This document shows positions 1 to 7,029 of a stretch of 17,904 bases of DNA, one piece after another. Source of the stretch: Clostridia bacterium (GTDB lineage Bacteria; Bacillota_A; Clostridia; Christensenellales; Aristaeellaceae); contig JAGBBE010000018.1 in the NCBI GenBank assembly GCA_017938645.1, forward strand, positions 1 through 17,904. Reading direction: 5' to 3'. Both the position numbers and the translations under genes were made by a program. Within the stretch, counting starts at the first letter, position 1, and each line of letters opens with the position of its first letter. The notes under the pieces were generated by a model. It was not told where the DNA came from and did not search any database. It saw nothing but the letters and a program-made list of their open reading frames with translations.

Positions 1-27
1 GTGAAGCTCAAATTCACTGCGCTAAAT

Positions 28-66
28 CTGAAAAAGCTCGCCATCCACAAGTGGATGCTCTTGCTT
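28..66 (-). terminator. Rho-independent-type terminator of the deacetylase-MFS-SDR operon
   Basis: On the minus strand, arms CATCCAC and GTGGATG (42-57) form a tight hairpin. It is extended across an internal loop by AAGC/GCTT (34-37 with 63-66) and is followed directly by a short T run (minus reading GCTTTTTCAG). It lies about 105 bases after the stop of the SDR gene, so it probably ends that minus-strand operon. The loop is very small if all seven pairs form; six pairs with loop CTTG is more realistic. Confidence 0.5.
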
Positions 67-90
67 GTTTCTTCGATTTTTCACATGATT

Positions 91-122
91 GAAGCCACTT
101 TGCTACACGGCAAAGTGGCTTC
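91..122. repeat. 13-bp perfect inverted repeat (hairpin)
   Basis: GAAGCCACTTTGC (91-103) and GCAAAGTGGCTTC (110-122) are perfectly complementary around a six-base loop. On the plus strand three T residues follow, so it may act as a weak terminator for a gene left of the window. On the minus strand no T run follows. It is one of several stacked hairpins in this 171-base gap, which otherwise holds no gene I can support. Confidence 0.6.
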
Positions 123-133
123 TTTGACAGTCT

Positions 134-165
134 GAAGCGCCTCCAGTTGGAGACGCTTCTTTTTT
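134..165 (+). terminator. Plus-strand rho-independent terminator
   Basis: An 11-bp stem with one C-A mismatch (134-144 with 149-159, loop AGTT) is followed immediately by six T residues at 160-165. This is a classical terminator for plus-strand transcription entering from left of the window. It sits just beyond the end of the convergent minus-strand SDR gene and so isolates that gene from incoming transcription. Confidence 0.75.
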
Positions 166-171
166 GTATCT

Positions 172-1071
172 TCACAAAAGAAATTGATCGATGTAGTGCA
201 TGAACGGCTTTTTTCGGCATTCGTCCGGATGCTGCAGATACCACTCAAATGATTCGCGCAGACCTTCAGCAAGTGATTTTGTCTGAGGCATAAGCGCGTG
301 CTGAAGGGAAACATCCAGATGATAGGCATAGCTGTGAAACGGGAAGTACGCCCGCTGCTCATGATCACCGTGTACCTCGATGAGCTTCGCTTCCTTTCCG
401 GCTGCCTGATAGCACATGCTGACCCACGTGCAAACATCCACCGGGTCGGGATTGCCGACGTTGAAGATGCGGTTTGCCGGCTTCTGTTCCAGCAGGATTT
501 CAATGAAGCGGCACAGATCCTCCACATGGAAAAACAGCAAAGGAAGGCTGCCGTCGCCAGGAATCAGAAAAGGACGGTTTGCATCGGCGCATTCAAAGAC
601 AAACGGCTCGTGGTAGATGTTCTGCATCGGGCCGTACAGATACGGCGGACGCAGAATGTACGCATGGGGCACGCGGCTGCGAAGACGCTGTTCCGCTTTG
701 ACTTTTCCAAGTCCATAGAGCCCCCAGATGCTGTTTGGTCCGATAGGCTGATCCTCGCGGAAAGGCTGGGGCAGCGTTTCCGGATAGACTGCGCTGGAAC
801 TGATGAAAACATACTGATCGAAGCTGTCCAATGCATCCAGAAGTTCAGAGACGTCATGCTCCGTGTACGCGGTGATATCGAGCACTGCGTCAAAGTGCTG
901 CCCTTTCAGACAGTCGCCCAGCGCATGACGATTGGCCTCGATGAGCGTGACGCCGGGTACCTGCGGACGCGTGTTTCGGTTGAGCACAAAGACCTCGTGT
1001 TCTCTGGAAAAATACGTGGCAGCATAGCGGCTGACGAAGACTGTTCCACCGGTGATCAGGATTTTCATCAT
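172..1071 (-). CDS. NAD(P)-dependent epimerase/dehydratase (extended SDR family)
   Basis: This 299-residue protein is an extended short-chain dehydrogenase/reductase of the nucleotide-sugar epimerase type; its substrate cannot be read from sequence. The N-terminus has the Rossmann segment TGGTVFVSR (residues 7-15), where the usual third glycine is replaced by Ser14. The next strand, EVFVLNRN, ends in a dinucleotide-selectivity region. The catalytic set is visible as SSS (91-93) and YGLGK, a YxxxK motif with Tyr119 and Lys123. LRPPYLYGP and FFHVEDL are typical of the substrate-binding half. The start is one of two adjacent ATG codons, placed by AAGGAGG, which overlaps the stop codon of the upstream MFS gene (TAAGGAGG); translation is therefore probably coupled. 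It is the last gene of the minus-strand operon. Closely similar unnamed proteins with the same GGTVFVS start are, from memory, common in Clostridia. Family is confident; function is open. Confidence 0.9.
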   Translation of the reverse strand: MMKILITGGTVFVSRYAATYFSREHEVFVLNRNTRPQVPGVTLIEANRHALGDCLKGQHFDAVLDITAYTEHDVSELLDALDSFDQYVFISSSAVYPETLPQPFREDQPIGPNSIWGLYGLGKVKAEQRLRSRVPHAYILRPPYLYGPMQNIYHEPFVFECADANRPFLIPGDGSLPLLFFHVEDLCRFIEILLEQKPANRIFNVGNPDPVDVCTWVSMCYQAAGKEAKLIEVHGDHEQRAYFPFHSYAYHLDVSLQHALMPQTKSLAEGLRESFEWYLQHPDECRKKPFMHYIDQFLL

Positions 1072-1079
1072 TCGCCTCC

Positions 1080-2327
1080 TTATCTGTCGGCACAGCGCTC
1101 GCGGGCTGCGGCGGTAAGCGCGTACAGGAACGCTGCAGTCACCAGCGCCATCACCAGCACGTAGGCCCAGAACACCGGAACATAGGTTCCGAGCGCATCA
1201 AATACAAAGTTGGTAAAAGGCGGGCCGAAGGAAAAACCGAGGGTGTTGATGGCGCTGATGATGCCCAGCATCTGCGCATAGCTTTTCTGACCGAACAGGT
1301 CCGCCGTGATCAGCGGAAGCATGATGGTTTCCAGCGGAAGCGCGATGGCGGAAGCAACGGAATAGCCATAGGCCATCATGCGGCCGGAAGAGGAATCGTT
1401 GATGAAAATGAGCAAAAGCAGTGTAAGGAGCGCGGCCAGATCACAGATGAACATGGTGATTTTCAGGCCCTTGCGGTCATAAAGCGCGCCGGTGAGGAAC
1501 TTGCTGGCTGAAAGCACCAGCGCATGGATGCTTAGCGCAGCTGCAATGCTCTGCTGATTCAGTCCGGCCTGAGTCATGTGGTTGGCGTCGGAGCCTACGA
1601 TGCTTTGCAGCACCATTCCGGTCAAAAAGATACAGACGGATGCGATATAGAAATACGGCTTGCGAAGCGCCTGCTGCAGCGTGATGCCTTCGTGCACATT
1701 GCCCTTGGGCTGCTTTTTGCCGGCGGCAGGAAGCACGGCATCCGCTTGAGGACTGTTGCGGAAGAAAAGAACGATGACGAAACCGACGGCAAGCATAATC
1801 AGCGCTGCCAGCCGGTAGGCGCTGCGGTAGCTGAAGACGCTTTTGTTAATGATGGGCGAAAGAATCTGCATGGCCGTAGCTCCGCCCAGACCGTTTGCAC
1901 AAAGCACCAGACCTGTAACGGCGCCCTTGTTCTTTTTGCACCAGAGGTTGACGACATAGCTGGACATCGTGGTGCTGGTCATGGTCAGACCTGCGCCAAG
2001 CAGCGCGCTGCCCAGATAGATCACCGGCAGGCTTTCGGCGGCGGCCAATGTAAGCATGGACAGGGTCAGGAGCACAAAACCGGAACCGATCAGTTTACGC
2101 GGGCCGAACTTCGTAACCAGTGTGCCGAAAAACAGATTGACGATGGCAGTAACGCCATAGCGGAAGGTATCGCTGAATGAATACGGCCCGTAATCCACGC
2201 CGAGCGCCTTGGGCACAGCCACCATGAACAGCTTTCTTGGCGAACTGCCGAAGCCGAGCGCAGTAAAGATCATGAGAAAACAGCAGGCAATGATCACCCA
2301 TTGGTAGGAAAACCTGATTTTGCGCAT
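1080..2327 (-). CDS. MFS transporter, 12 membrane segments
   Basis: This is a 415-residue integral membrane protein of the major facilitator superfamily. Hydrophobic segments are spread over two halves joined by a hydrophilic loop near the middle (around AAGKKQPKGNVHEG). A loop between membrane segments 2 and 3 carries the MFS-like TKFGPRKLIGSG, and the second half repeats it as GALYDRKGLKI. The layout resembles the oxalate/formate antiporter and monocarboxylate-type MFS branch, but that assignment is only an impression and the substrate is unknown. An AAAGGA ribosome binding site precedes ATG at 2327. The gene starts 20 bases after the stop of the deacetylase gene, and its own stop overlaps the ribosome binding site of the SDR gene, so all three are very likely one transcript. 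A sugar-nucleotide or cell-envelope role by association is speculation. Confidence 0.88.
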   Translation of the reverse strand: MRKIRFSYQWVIIACCFLMIFTALGFGSSPRKLFMVAVPKALGVDYGPYSFSDTFRYGVTAIVNLFFGTLVTKFGPRKLIGSGFVLLTLSMLTLAAAESLPVIYLGSALLGAGLTMTSTTMSSYVVNLWCKKNKGAVTGLVLCANGLGGATAMQILSPIINKSVFSYRSAYRLAALIMLAVGFVIVLFFRNSPQADAVLPAAGKKQPKGNVHEGITLQQALRKPYFYIASVCIFLTGMVLQSIVGSDANHMTQAGLNQQSIAAALSIHALVLSASKFLTGALYDRKGLKITMFICDLAALLTLLLLIFINDSSSGRMMAYGYSVASAIALPLETIMLPLITADLFGQKSYAQMLGIISAINTLGFSFGPPFTNFVFDALGTYVPVFWAYVLVMALVTAAFLYALTAAARERCADR

Positions 2328-2347
2328 GATGACAGATCCTTTGTGAT

Positions 2348-3739
2348 TTATTCCGACTGGCTGGCAGCATCCGAAAACACGCTGTAGTACGCCTGATTGG
2401 GCTGAGGTACGATGCCGTGCAGGTACAGCACCTCGTCCACCGTCGCAAACAGGAAACCTTCCTGCGTAAGTGCTTCGAGGAACAGAGCAGTGCCCTTCAC
2501 AGTCTTTTCCTTGATGTCGTGCAGCAGGATGAAATCACCGTCATCAGCGATGGTGATCACATGGCGTGCAAGCTGGTTCATGTTGTTATCGCCGGTGTCG
2601 CCGCAGGAATTGTTCCAGAGAATCACCGGCCAGCCGACCTCGTTTTCCACGTAGCGCTTGTAGCTGCCGCCTGGCGCACGGAAGAGCACGGGTTCAACGC
2701 CCAGATATTCAAGATGGGTCGCTTTGCACGTTTCCCGATCCTGCCGGAGCTGGGACACGGTCATCTGATACTCGTATTTGTGCTCGAAGGTATGACTGCC
2801 CACGGTGTGCAACCTGTCCAGTTCACGTCGGCCGAGTTCCGGAAAACGGCTGATGGATTTGCCCAGCACAAAGAAGGTGGCGGAAGCGCCGTAGGTATCC
2901 AGATTGCGCAGAAGTGTGTGCGTCTGCACACGGTCGGGACCGTCGTCATAGGTGAGGCAGACCATCGGGCGATGACTGTTGTCCGTCTGAAGCTGCGCAT
3001 CCTCGGTCATCCACTGGCGGTAATCGGGATACATCAGGCTGATGTTGCACAGCTGCGGCTTTTCCGGTACGATGCGCCACATCGGAAGGCTCAGAACCAG
3101 CCGTCCGGCGCATGGCATGAAGGGCAGAGAGGCAAGATCACCCTTGACCTGCTCCATGTATTCCTCGTTGTGAGAAAGTTGAGGATAGCAGTCGGCCATC
3201 TCATTGCCAACGGTCTGGCGCAGCTGCTCCCATGCTTCGCTGCCTTCAGGGAACACATCGGCAAGCGTGAGAGATGCGCCAGTGGCCATATCAAAGGTTA
3301 AAAGGTTCTGACAGAGAAAAAGCCCGTTTTCGGTCTTGTAGCCCGTTCCAGGAACCTTCACAAGCTCAAGCACACGGCCTGTGAGCAGAAATCCGGCCCA
3401 GCTCTGACCGGAAATGCGGTAGGTTGCGCGGAGTTCCACAACGCTGTCGACGTTCGCATGGGACACGGCTTCCTCGAAAAGCGCCTGCTGAGCCTGACGA
3501 AGCTGATGGTTTACGTCCTCGCGGCAGGTGACGGGAACAGCCACCTCATAGCTCAGGCCGTTTTCGTGCGCCCATTCCTCATAAACGATGGAGATCTGAA
3601 GATCCTCGGGATAGGGCGTGGGCTGCACGCCTTCGCGCACGCTGGCCTCCTGAATGCTGACTGCGCCATAAGCCGTGAGCGGCAGAAAACACAGAATCAT
3701 ACACCACAAGGCAGCGCGTTTGAGAAACAGCTTCATCAT
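2348..3739 (-). CDS. Secreted polysaccharide deacetylase, PdaC-like (DUF3298-type plus NodB domain)
   Basis: The predicted protein has 463 residues from the ATG at 3739. A basic start and a hydrophobic stretch over about residues 8-27 form a signal peptide or membrane anchor. Residues around 140-250 match the RsiV/DUF3298-type domain (LTFDMATGASLTLADVF). The NodB deacetylase domain follows with all its main motifs: TYDDGP (Asp265 catalytic, Asp266 metal), HTFEH (metal ligands His316 and His320), RAPGG (Arg354) and LLHD (His407). This order matches Bacillus PdaC, which removes acetyl groups from peptidoglycan sugars, so a role in wall modification and lysozyme resistance is likely. The fourth motif reads WNNSCGDTGDN, somewhat unusual. 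An upstream in-frame start at 3841 would add 34 residues with no signal character and would place the start before the promoter; the ATG pair at 3736-3739 is preferred despite a long spacing to AAAGGA. First gene of the operon. Confidence 0.9.
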   Translation of the reverse strand: MMKLFLKRAALWCMILCFLPLTAYGAVSIQEASVREGVQPTPYPEDLQISIVYEEWAHENGLSYEVAVPVTCREDVNHQLRQAQQALFEEAVSHANVDSVVELRATYRISGQSWAGFLLTGRVLELVKVPGTGYKTENGLFLCQNLLTFDMATGASLTLADVFPEGSEAWEQLRQTVGNEMADCYPQLSHNEEYMEQVKGDLASLPFMPCAGRLVLSLPMWRIVPEKPQLCNISLMYPDYRQWMTEDAQLQTDNSHRPMVCLTYDDGPDRVQTHTLLRNLDTYGASATFFVLGKSISRFPELGRRELDRLHTVGSHTFEHKYEYQMTVSQLRQDRETCKATHLEYLGVEPVLFRAPGGSYKRYVENEVGWPVILWNNSCGDTGDNNMNQLARHVITIADDGDFILLHDIKEKTVKGTALFLEALTQEGFLFATVDEVLYLHGIVPQPNQAYYSVFSDAASQSE

Positions 3740-3773
3740 GCGAAGAGCACATCCTTTGAAAAAGTCTTTTGTA

Positions 3774-3782
3774 ATGATACCA
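3774..3782 (-). promoter_or_regulatory. Extended -10 promoter for the deacetylase operon
   Basis: Read on the minus strand, TGGTATCAT is an extended -10 element (TGn followed by TATCAT). It ends about 35 bases before the ATG at 3739. The -35 region (TATGCA or TTATGC at 17-18 bp) is poor, which fits an extended -10 promoter or an activated one. It is divergent from the lepA promoter. Confidence 0.5.
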
Positions 3783-3791
3783 CAAATCTGC

Positions 3792-3808
3792 GCAAATGCA
3801 TAATTTGC
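3792..3808. promoter_or_regulatory. Operator-like dyad between divergent promoters
   Basis: GCAAAT and ATTTGC form perfect 6-bp arms around a 5-bp centre. The dyad covers the -35 position of the minus-strand deacetylase promoter and ends one base before the -35 of the lepA promoter at 3809. A bound protein would be placed to affect one or both promoters. No regulator gene is adjacent, so this is a candidate only. Confidence 0.4.
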
Positions 3809-3837
3809 TTGCGTTTTTTCTGAAAATCCAGTATGAT
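3809..3837 (+). promoter_or_regulatory. Sigma-A promoter of lepA
   Basis: TTGCGT (3809-3814) and TATGAT (3832-3837) are separated by exactly 17 bp, close to the vegetative sigma factor consensus. The predicted start of transcription is near 3844, about 29 bases before the lepA start codon. Confidence 0.75.
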
Positions 3838-3872
3838 ACACTCGTTGAAATCCGTATTTTGGAGGGCTTCCT

Positions 3873-5687
3873 TTGAACCACGATCAGCGTCTTTCCCATA
3901 TCCGCAACTTCTGCATCATCGCGCACATCGACCACGGCAAGAGCACCCTGGCCGACCGCCTGCTGGAGATGACCGGCGTTTTTGAACAGCGTCAGATGGT
4001 GGATCAGATTCTCGACTCCATGGAACTGGAGCGTGAGCGCGGCATTACCATCAAGTCCAAGGCCGTCCGCATGCAGTACAAGGCCAACGACGGCGAAACC
4101 TATACTCTGAATTTGATCGACACGCCCGGCCATGTCGACTTCAGCTATGAAGTCAGCCGTGCACTGGCCGCGTGCGAAGGCGCGCTGCTGGTGGTGGACT
4201 CCACGCAGGGCATCGAGGCGCAGACGCTGGCCAACGTCTACATGGCGCTGGAGCACGACCTCGAAACCGTACCCGTGATCAACAAGATTGATCTTATCTC
4301 TGCCCGTCCTGAAGAGGTGAAGCAGGAAATTGAGGACGTCATCGGTCTGGACGCGTCCGAAGCGCCGCTGATTTCTGCAAAAACGGGTCTGAACTGCGGC
4401 GATGTGCTGGAGGCAATCGTCAAGAACATTCCCGCGCCCGAAGGCGATGCGGATGCTCCTCTGCAGGCGCTGATCTTTGACGCTTTCTATGACAACTACC
4501 GCGGCGCCATCTGCTTTGTGCGCGTGATGCAGGGTACTGTGAAGCCCGGTATGCGCATGCGCCTGATGCAGACCGGCAGCGAGTTTGACATCGTTGAAGT
4601 CGGTACCTTCCGTCCCGGGTACTCGCCCTGCGATGCGCTCTATCCGGGCGATGTAGGCTATATCGGCGCGTCCATCAAGGACGTGGGCGATACCCGCGTG
4701 GGCGATACCATCACCGATGCCAACAATCCTGCCGACGAACCCCTGCCCGGCTATCGTCAGGTGACGCCGATGGTGTTCTGCGGCATCTATCCCGCTGATG
4801 GCGCGGACTACGACAACCTGCGTGACGCGCTTGAAAAGCTGCGCATGAACGACGCATCCCTGTCGTTTGAGCCGGAAACCTCCGTTGCGCTGGGCTATGG
4901 CTTCCGCTGCGGATTCCTGGGCCTTCTGCACATGGAAATCATCCAGCAGCGTCTGGAGCGCGAGTTTGATCTGGATCTGGTCACCACCGCGCCCAGCGTT
5001 ATCTACCACGTGTTCAAGACCGACGGCACGGAGCTTGAGATCGATAACCCGTCCAACCTGCCGCCCATCGGCGAAATCGAGCACATGGAAGAGCCCTACG
5101 TCACTGCGACCATCTATACGCCTCAGGAGTTCGTGGGTGCGATGATGGATATCTGCGTGGACAAGCGCGGCATTTTCATCGACATGCAGTACGAGGGCGG
5201 CCGTGTCAAGCTGCTCTATGAGCTGCCGCTGAATGAAATCATCTACGAGTTCTTTGATCAGGTCAAGAGCCGCAGCCGCGGCTATGCCAGCTTCGACTAC
5301 GAGCTCAAGGGATACATGCCCAGCGATCTGGTCAAGATGGACATCCTGCTCAACGGCGACATCTGCGACGCGTTCTCCATGATCGTCCATAAGGACAAGG
5401 CTTATCCGCGCGGACGCAGCATTGCCGAAAAGCTCAAGGACGTCATTCCGCGTCAGATGTTCGAAATTCCGATTCAGGCCGCGATCGGCGGAAAGGTCAT
5501 CGCCCGCGAGACCGTAAAGGCCATGCGCAAGGACGTGCTTGCCAAGTGCTACGGCGGCGACATCACCCGCAAGAAAAAGCTGCTTGAAAAGCAGAAGGAA
5601 GGCAAGAAGCGCATGCGTCAGTTCGGCACCGTGGAAGTGCCCAGCGAAGCGTTCCTCGCCGTGCTCAAGATGAACGACGACAAGTGA
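3873..5687 (+). CDS. lepA: Elongation factor 4 (LepA, ribosomal back-translocase GTPase)
   Basis: This 604-residue translational GTPase has the usual length for LepA/EF4, which acts on stalled ribosomes and in 30S maturation. The GTP-binding domain shows G1 AHIDHGKST (17-25), switch I ERERGITI (53-60), G3 DTPGH (83-87) and G4 NKID (137-140). Domains related to those of EF-G follow. The LepA-specific C-terminal domain carries the hallmark [20 protein letters not shown] region near residues 555-575, which separates it from EF-G. The start is TTG at 3873, six bases after GGAGGG, and no better in-frame ATG lies nearby. The gene has its own promoter and is followed by a terminator, so it is probably monocistronic. 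In many Firmicutes lepA neighbours hemW; here it does not. A 768-codon antisense open frame across the gene is a product of its strong codon bias. Confidence 0.98.
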   Translation: MNHDQRLSHIRNFCIIAHIDHGKSTLADRLLEMTGVFEQRQMVDQILDSMELERERGITIKSKAVRMQYKANDGETYTLNLIDTPGHVDFSYEVSRALAACEGALLVVDSTQGIEAQTLANVYMALEHDLETVPVINKIDLISARPEEVKQEIEDVIGLDASEAPLISAKTGLNCGDVLEAIVKNIPAPEGDADAPLQALIFDAFYDNYRGAICFVRVMQGTVKPGMRMRLMQTGSEFDIVEVGTFRPGYSPCDALYPGDVGYIGASIKDVGDTRVGDTITDANNPADEPLPGYRQVTPMVFCGIYPADGADYDNLRDALEKLRMNDASLSFEPETSVALGYGFRCGFLGLLHMEIIQQRLEREFDLDLVTTAPSVIYHVFKTDGTELEIDNPSNLPPIGEIEHMEEPYVTATIYTPQEFVGAMMDICVDKRGIFIDMQYEGGRVKLLYELPLNEIIYEFFDQVKSRSRGYASFDYELKGYMPSDLVKMDILLNGDICDAFSMIVHKDKAYPRGRSIAEKLKDVIPRQMFEIPIQAAIGGKVIARETVKAMRKDVLAKCYGGDITRKKKLLEKQKEGKKRMRQFGTVEVPSEAFLAVLKMNDDK

Positions 5688-5690
5688 TGG

Positions 5691-5748
5691 GGAACGGCAG
5701 GGACTCTGTTCCTGCACCCTGCTCAAGGGCTTTGCCCTTAAGAATTCC
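5691..5748. repeat. REP-like two-hairpin intergenic element
   Basis: GGAA (5691-5694) and TTCC (5745-5748) enclose two hairpins. The first pairs 5697-5703 with 5709-5715 (GCAGGGA/TTCCTGC, one G-T pair). The second pairs AAGGGC (5725-5730) with GCCCTT (5734-5739) around TTT. The wording resembles short palindromic repeats scattered between genes in many gut Clostridia, but only one copy is in this window, so repetition cannot be shown here. Confidence 0.45.
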
Positions 5749-5749
5749 A

Positions 5750-5787
5750 TTGCCGCAGCCCAATTTTGGGCTGCGGTGTTGCTTTTT
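5750..5787 (+). terminator. lepA terminator
   Basis: Nine consecutive GC-rich pairs (CCGCAGCCC 5753-5761 with GGGCTGCGG 5768-5776) are extended outward by G-U, U-G and A-U pairs to 5750/5779. Five T residues follow at 5783-5787. It closes the lepA transcript about 60 bases after its stop codon and lies ahead of the methyltransferase gene. Confidence 0.65.
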
Positions 5788-5838
5788 GGGCGGGTTGTGC
5801 GTCTTACAGGTAAAATACCTGATAAGGGAGAGGTTCGT

Positions 5839-6636
5839 ATGCCTGCTATGAATGACCCGAAAGCTGTAAAAAAGCAGTACGCCACGGCGGATGGACTGAA
5901 TGCAAGGATCGGACTGCATCAGAAGTATTCGGTCAATCCGGTTCCTTATGATGACTGGATTGCTTCCTATTATCATATTCAGCCGGGGGAACGCGTGCTG
6001 GAGCTGGGATGCGGAACGGCAGGCATCTGGCGGCAGGCGGAAAGGTATCTGCCTAAGACGGCTTCACTGGTTCTGACAGATCTGTCCTCCGGCATGCTGG
6101 AGGAAGCGCGGAACAATGTTCCGGCGATGGAAAACATCACCTTTGCACAGGTGGATATTCAGCAAATCCCGTGGCCGGATGCGAGCTTTGACGTGGTGAT
6201 CGCCAACATGATGCTCTACCATGTGCCGCATCTGGACAGGGCGCTTGCCGAGGTGGTTCGCGTGCTTAAACCGGGTGGACGGTTTCTGTGCAGCACAAGC
6301 GGCGAAAAGAATGTGGGAAATTGGCTGGTGGATGCGCTGGGCGAGGGCGATGCGCGGAAGCTGTCGTTTACGATGCAAAACGGCACAGAGATTCTGCACA
6401 GGCATTTCAGAAGCGTAGAACGGTTTGAACGCGAGGATGCGCTTTGTATAACCCGGGTGGAGGATCTGGCGGCGTATGTGCTGTCCATGACGAGCTTTTC
6501 GTATGTGCGCTCGTGGCCGCATGAGCGGCTGATGGAACTTTTGGCCGCGAAGATGGAAGATGGAGTGATTCTGATTCCCAAAGAAAACGGATTGTTTCAA
6601 TGCCGTGAACCAATTGTTACGAAGATTTTTGACTGA
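5839..6636 (+). CDS. Class I SAM-dependent methyltransferase
   Basis: This 265-residue protein is a class I methyltransferase of the UbiE/Methyltransf_11 type. The S-adenosylmethionine-binding motif I is VLELGCGTAG (residues 53-62). The acidic end of strand 2 is seen in LVLTDLSS, and motif II/III regions follow as FDVVIANMMLYHVP and LKPGGRFLCSTSG. The acceptor substrate cannot be deduced. The ATG at 5839 is chosen because GGGAGAGG lies five bases upstream; an in-frame ATG at 5776 sits inside the lepA terminator and lacks a binding site. I see no clear promoter of its own, so read-through from lepA is possible. Codon use is less biased than in lepA, consistent with low expression. A small-molecule or tRNA-modifying role are both open. 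Confidence 0.88.
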   Translation: MPAMNDPKAVKKQYATADGLNARIGLHQKYSVNPVPYDDWIASYYHIQPGERVLELGCGTAGIWRQAERYLPKTASLVLTDLSSGMLEEARNNVPAMENITFAQVDIQQIPWPDASFDVVIANMMLYHVPHLDRALAEVVRVLKPGGRFLCSTSGEKNVGNWLVDALGEGDARKLSFTMQNGTEILHRHFRSVERFEREDALCITRVEDLAAYVLSMTSFSYVRSWPHERLMELLAAKMEDGVILIPKENGLFQCREPIVTKIFD

Positions 6637-6652
6637 AATTCTGCTTTTTCTA

Positions 6653-6681
6653 TTGCCAAACCCCGAAAACCGTGATACAAT
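6653..6681 (+). promoter_or_regulatory. Sigma-A promoter of rpmB
   Basis: TTGCCA (6653-6658) and TACAAT (6676-6681) are separated by 17 bp. The predicted transcript starts near 6688 and gives rpmB a leader of about 38 bases. Within it CTCC (6705-6708) can pair with GGAG of the ribosome binding site (6714-6717). Confidence 0.8.
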
Positions 6682-6725
6682 GGTCGGGCTGTTAAGAATG
6701 CAAACTCCCGTTAGGAGGTGTAATT

Positions 6726-6941
6726 ATGGGCAAGTTTTGTGAAGTTTGTGCGAAGGGCACCATCAGCGGCCACAACGTGAGCCACTCCAACCGTAAGACC
6801 AATCGCATTTGGGCGCCGAACGTACAGCGCGTTCGCGTGGTGGTCAATGGTACGGCGAAGCGTATGAACGTGTGCACCCGTTGCCTGCGCAGCGGCTATG
6901 TGCAGCGCGCTCTGCCCACCAAGTCCAACGTTGAGGCCTAA
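6726..6941 (+). CDS. rpmB: 50S ribosomal protein L28
   Basis: This 71-residue basic protein is bacterial ribosomal protein L28 (bL28), part of the large subunit. The fingerprint GKFCEVCAKG, SGHNVSHSNRKTNRIWAPN and RVRVVVNGTAKR matches the family. Cys5/Cys8 and Cys50/Cys53 are intact CxxC pairs, so this is the zinc-binding (C+) form rather than a zinc-independent paralogue. It is a few residues longer than many L28 proteins, with a tail ending in NVEA. AGGAGGTG six bases before the ATG is a very strong ribosome binding site. The gene has its own promoter and terminator and so is monocistronic. In other Firmicutes rpmB often lies by an Asp23-family gene; that is not the case here. Confidence 0.98.
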   Translation: MGKFCEVCAKGTISGHNVSHSNRKTNRIWAPNVQRVRVVVNGTAKRMNVCTRCLRSGYVQRALPTKSNVEA

Positions 6942-6966
6942 TGGGAGGATCGATGGACGATAAAAT

Positions 6967-6997
6967 GCCCTGTGCTTGAAGTGCAGGGCGTTTTTAT
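6967..6997 (+). terminator. rpmB terminator
   Basis: GCCCTG (6967-6972) pairs with CAGGGC (6984-6989), with further wobble and Watson-Crick pairs inside. GTTTTTATT follows immediately. It lies 25 bases after the rpmB stop and 33 bases before the MATE gene. Confidence 0.8.
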
Positions 6998-7029
6998 TAT
7001 GCTTTTATCCATTCTGAAGAGGTGCGCTT

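Noticed and set aside
1..92. C-terminal end of a plus-strand gene (29 codons in frame 3)
   Set aside because: The stop next to a hairpin is suggestive, but the residues match nothing I recognise and the piece is too short to support without the left flank.
3740..3841. 34-residue N-terminal extension of the deacetylase from an upstream in-frame ATG
   Set aside because: The extension lacks a ribosome binding site, has no signal-peptide character, and its start would lie upstream of the predicted -10 element.
3579..5885. 768-codon open frame antisense to lepA
   Set aside because: It mirrors the strongly biased codons of lepA, has no ribosome binding site, no recognisable domain, and runs through two promoters and a terminator of other genes.
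6953..6979. Eight-codon open frame (MDDKMPCA) after rpmB with a GGGAGGA site
   Set aside because: Its stop codon falls within the rpmB terminator hairpin and the frame is too short to distinguish from chance. It could only be supported by ribosome profiling or conservation.
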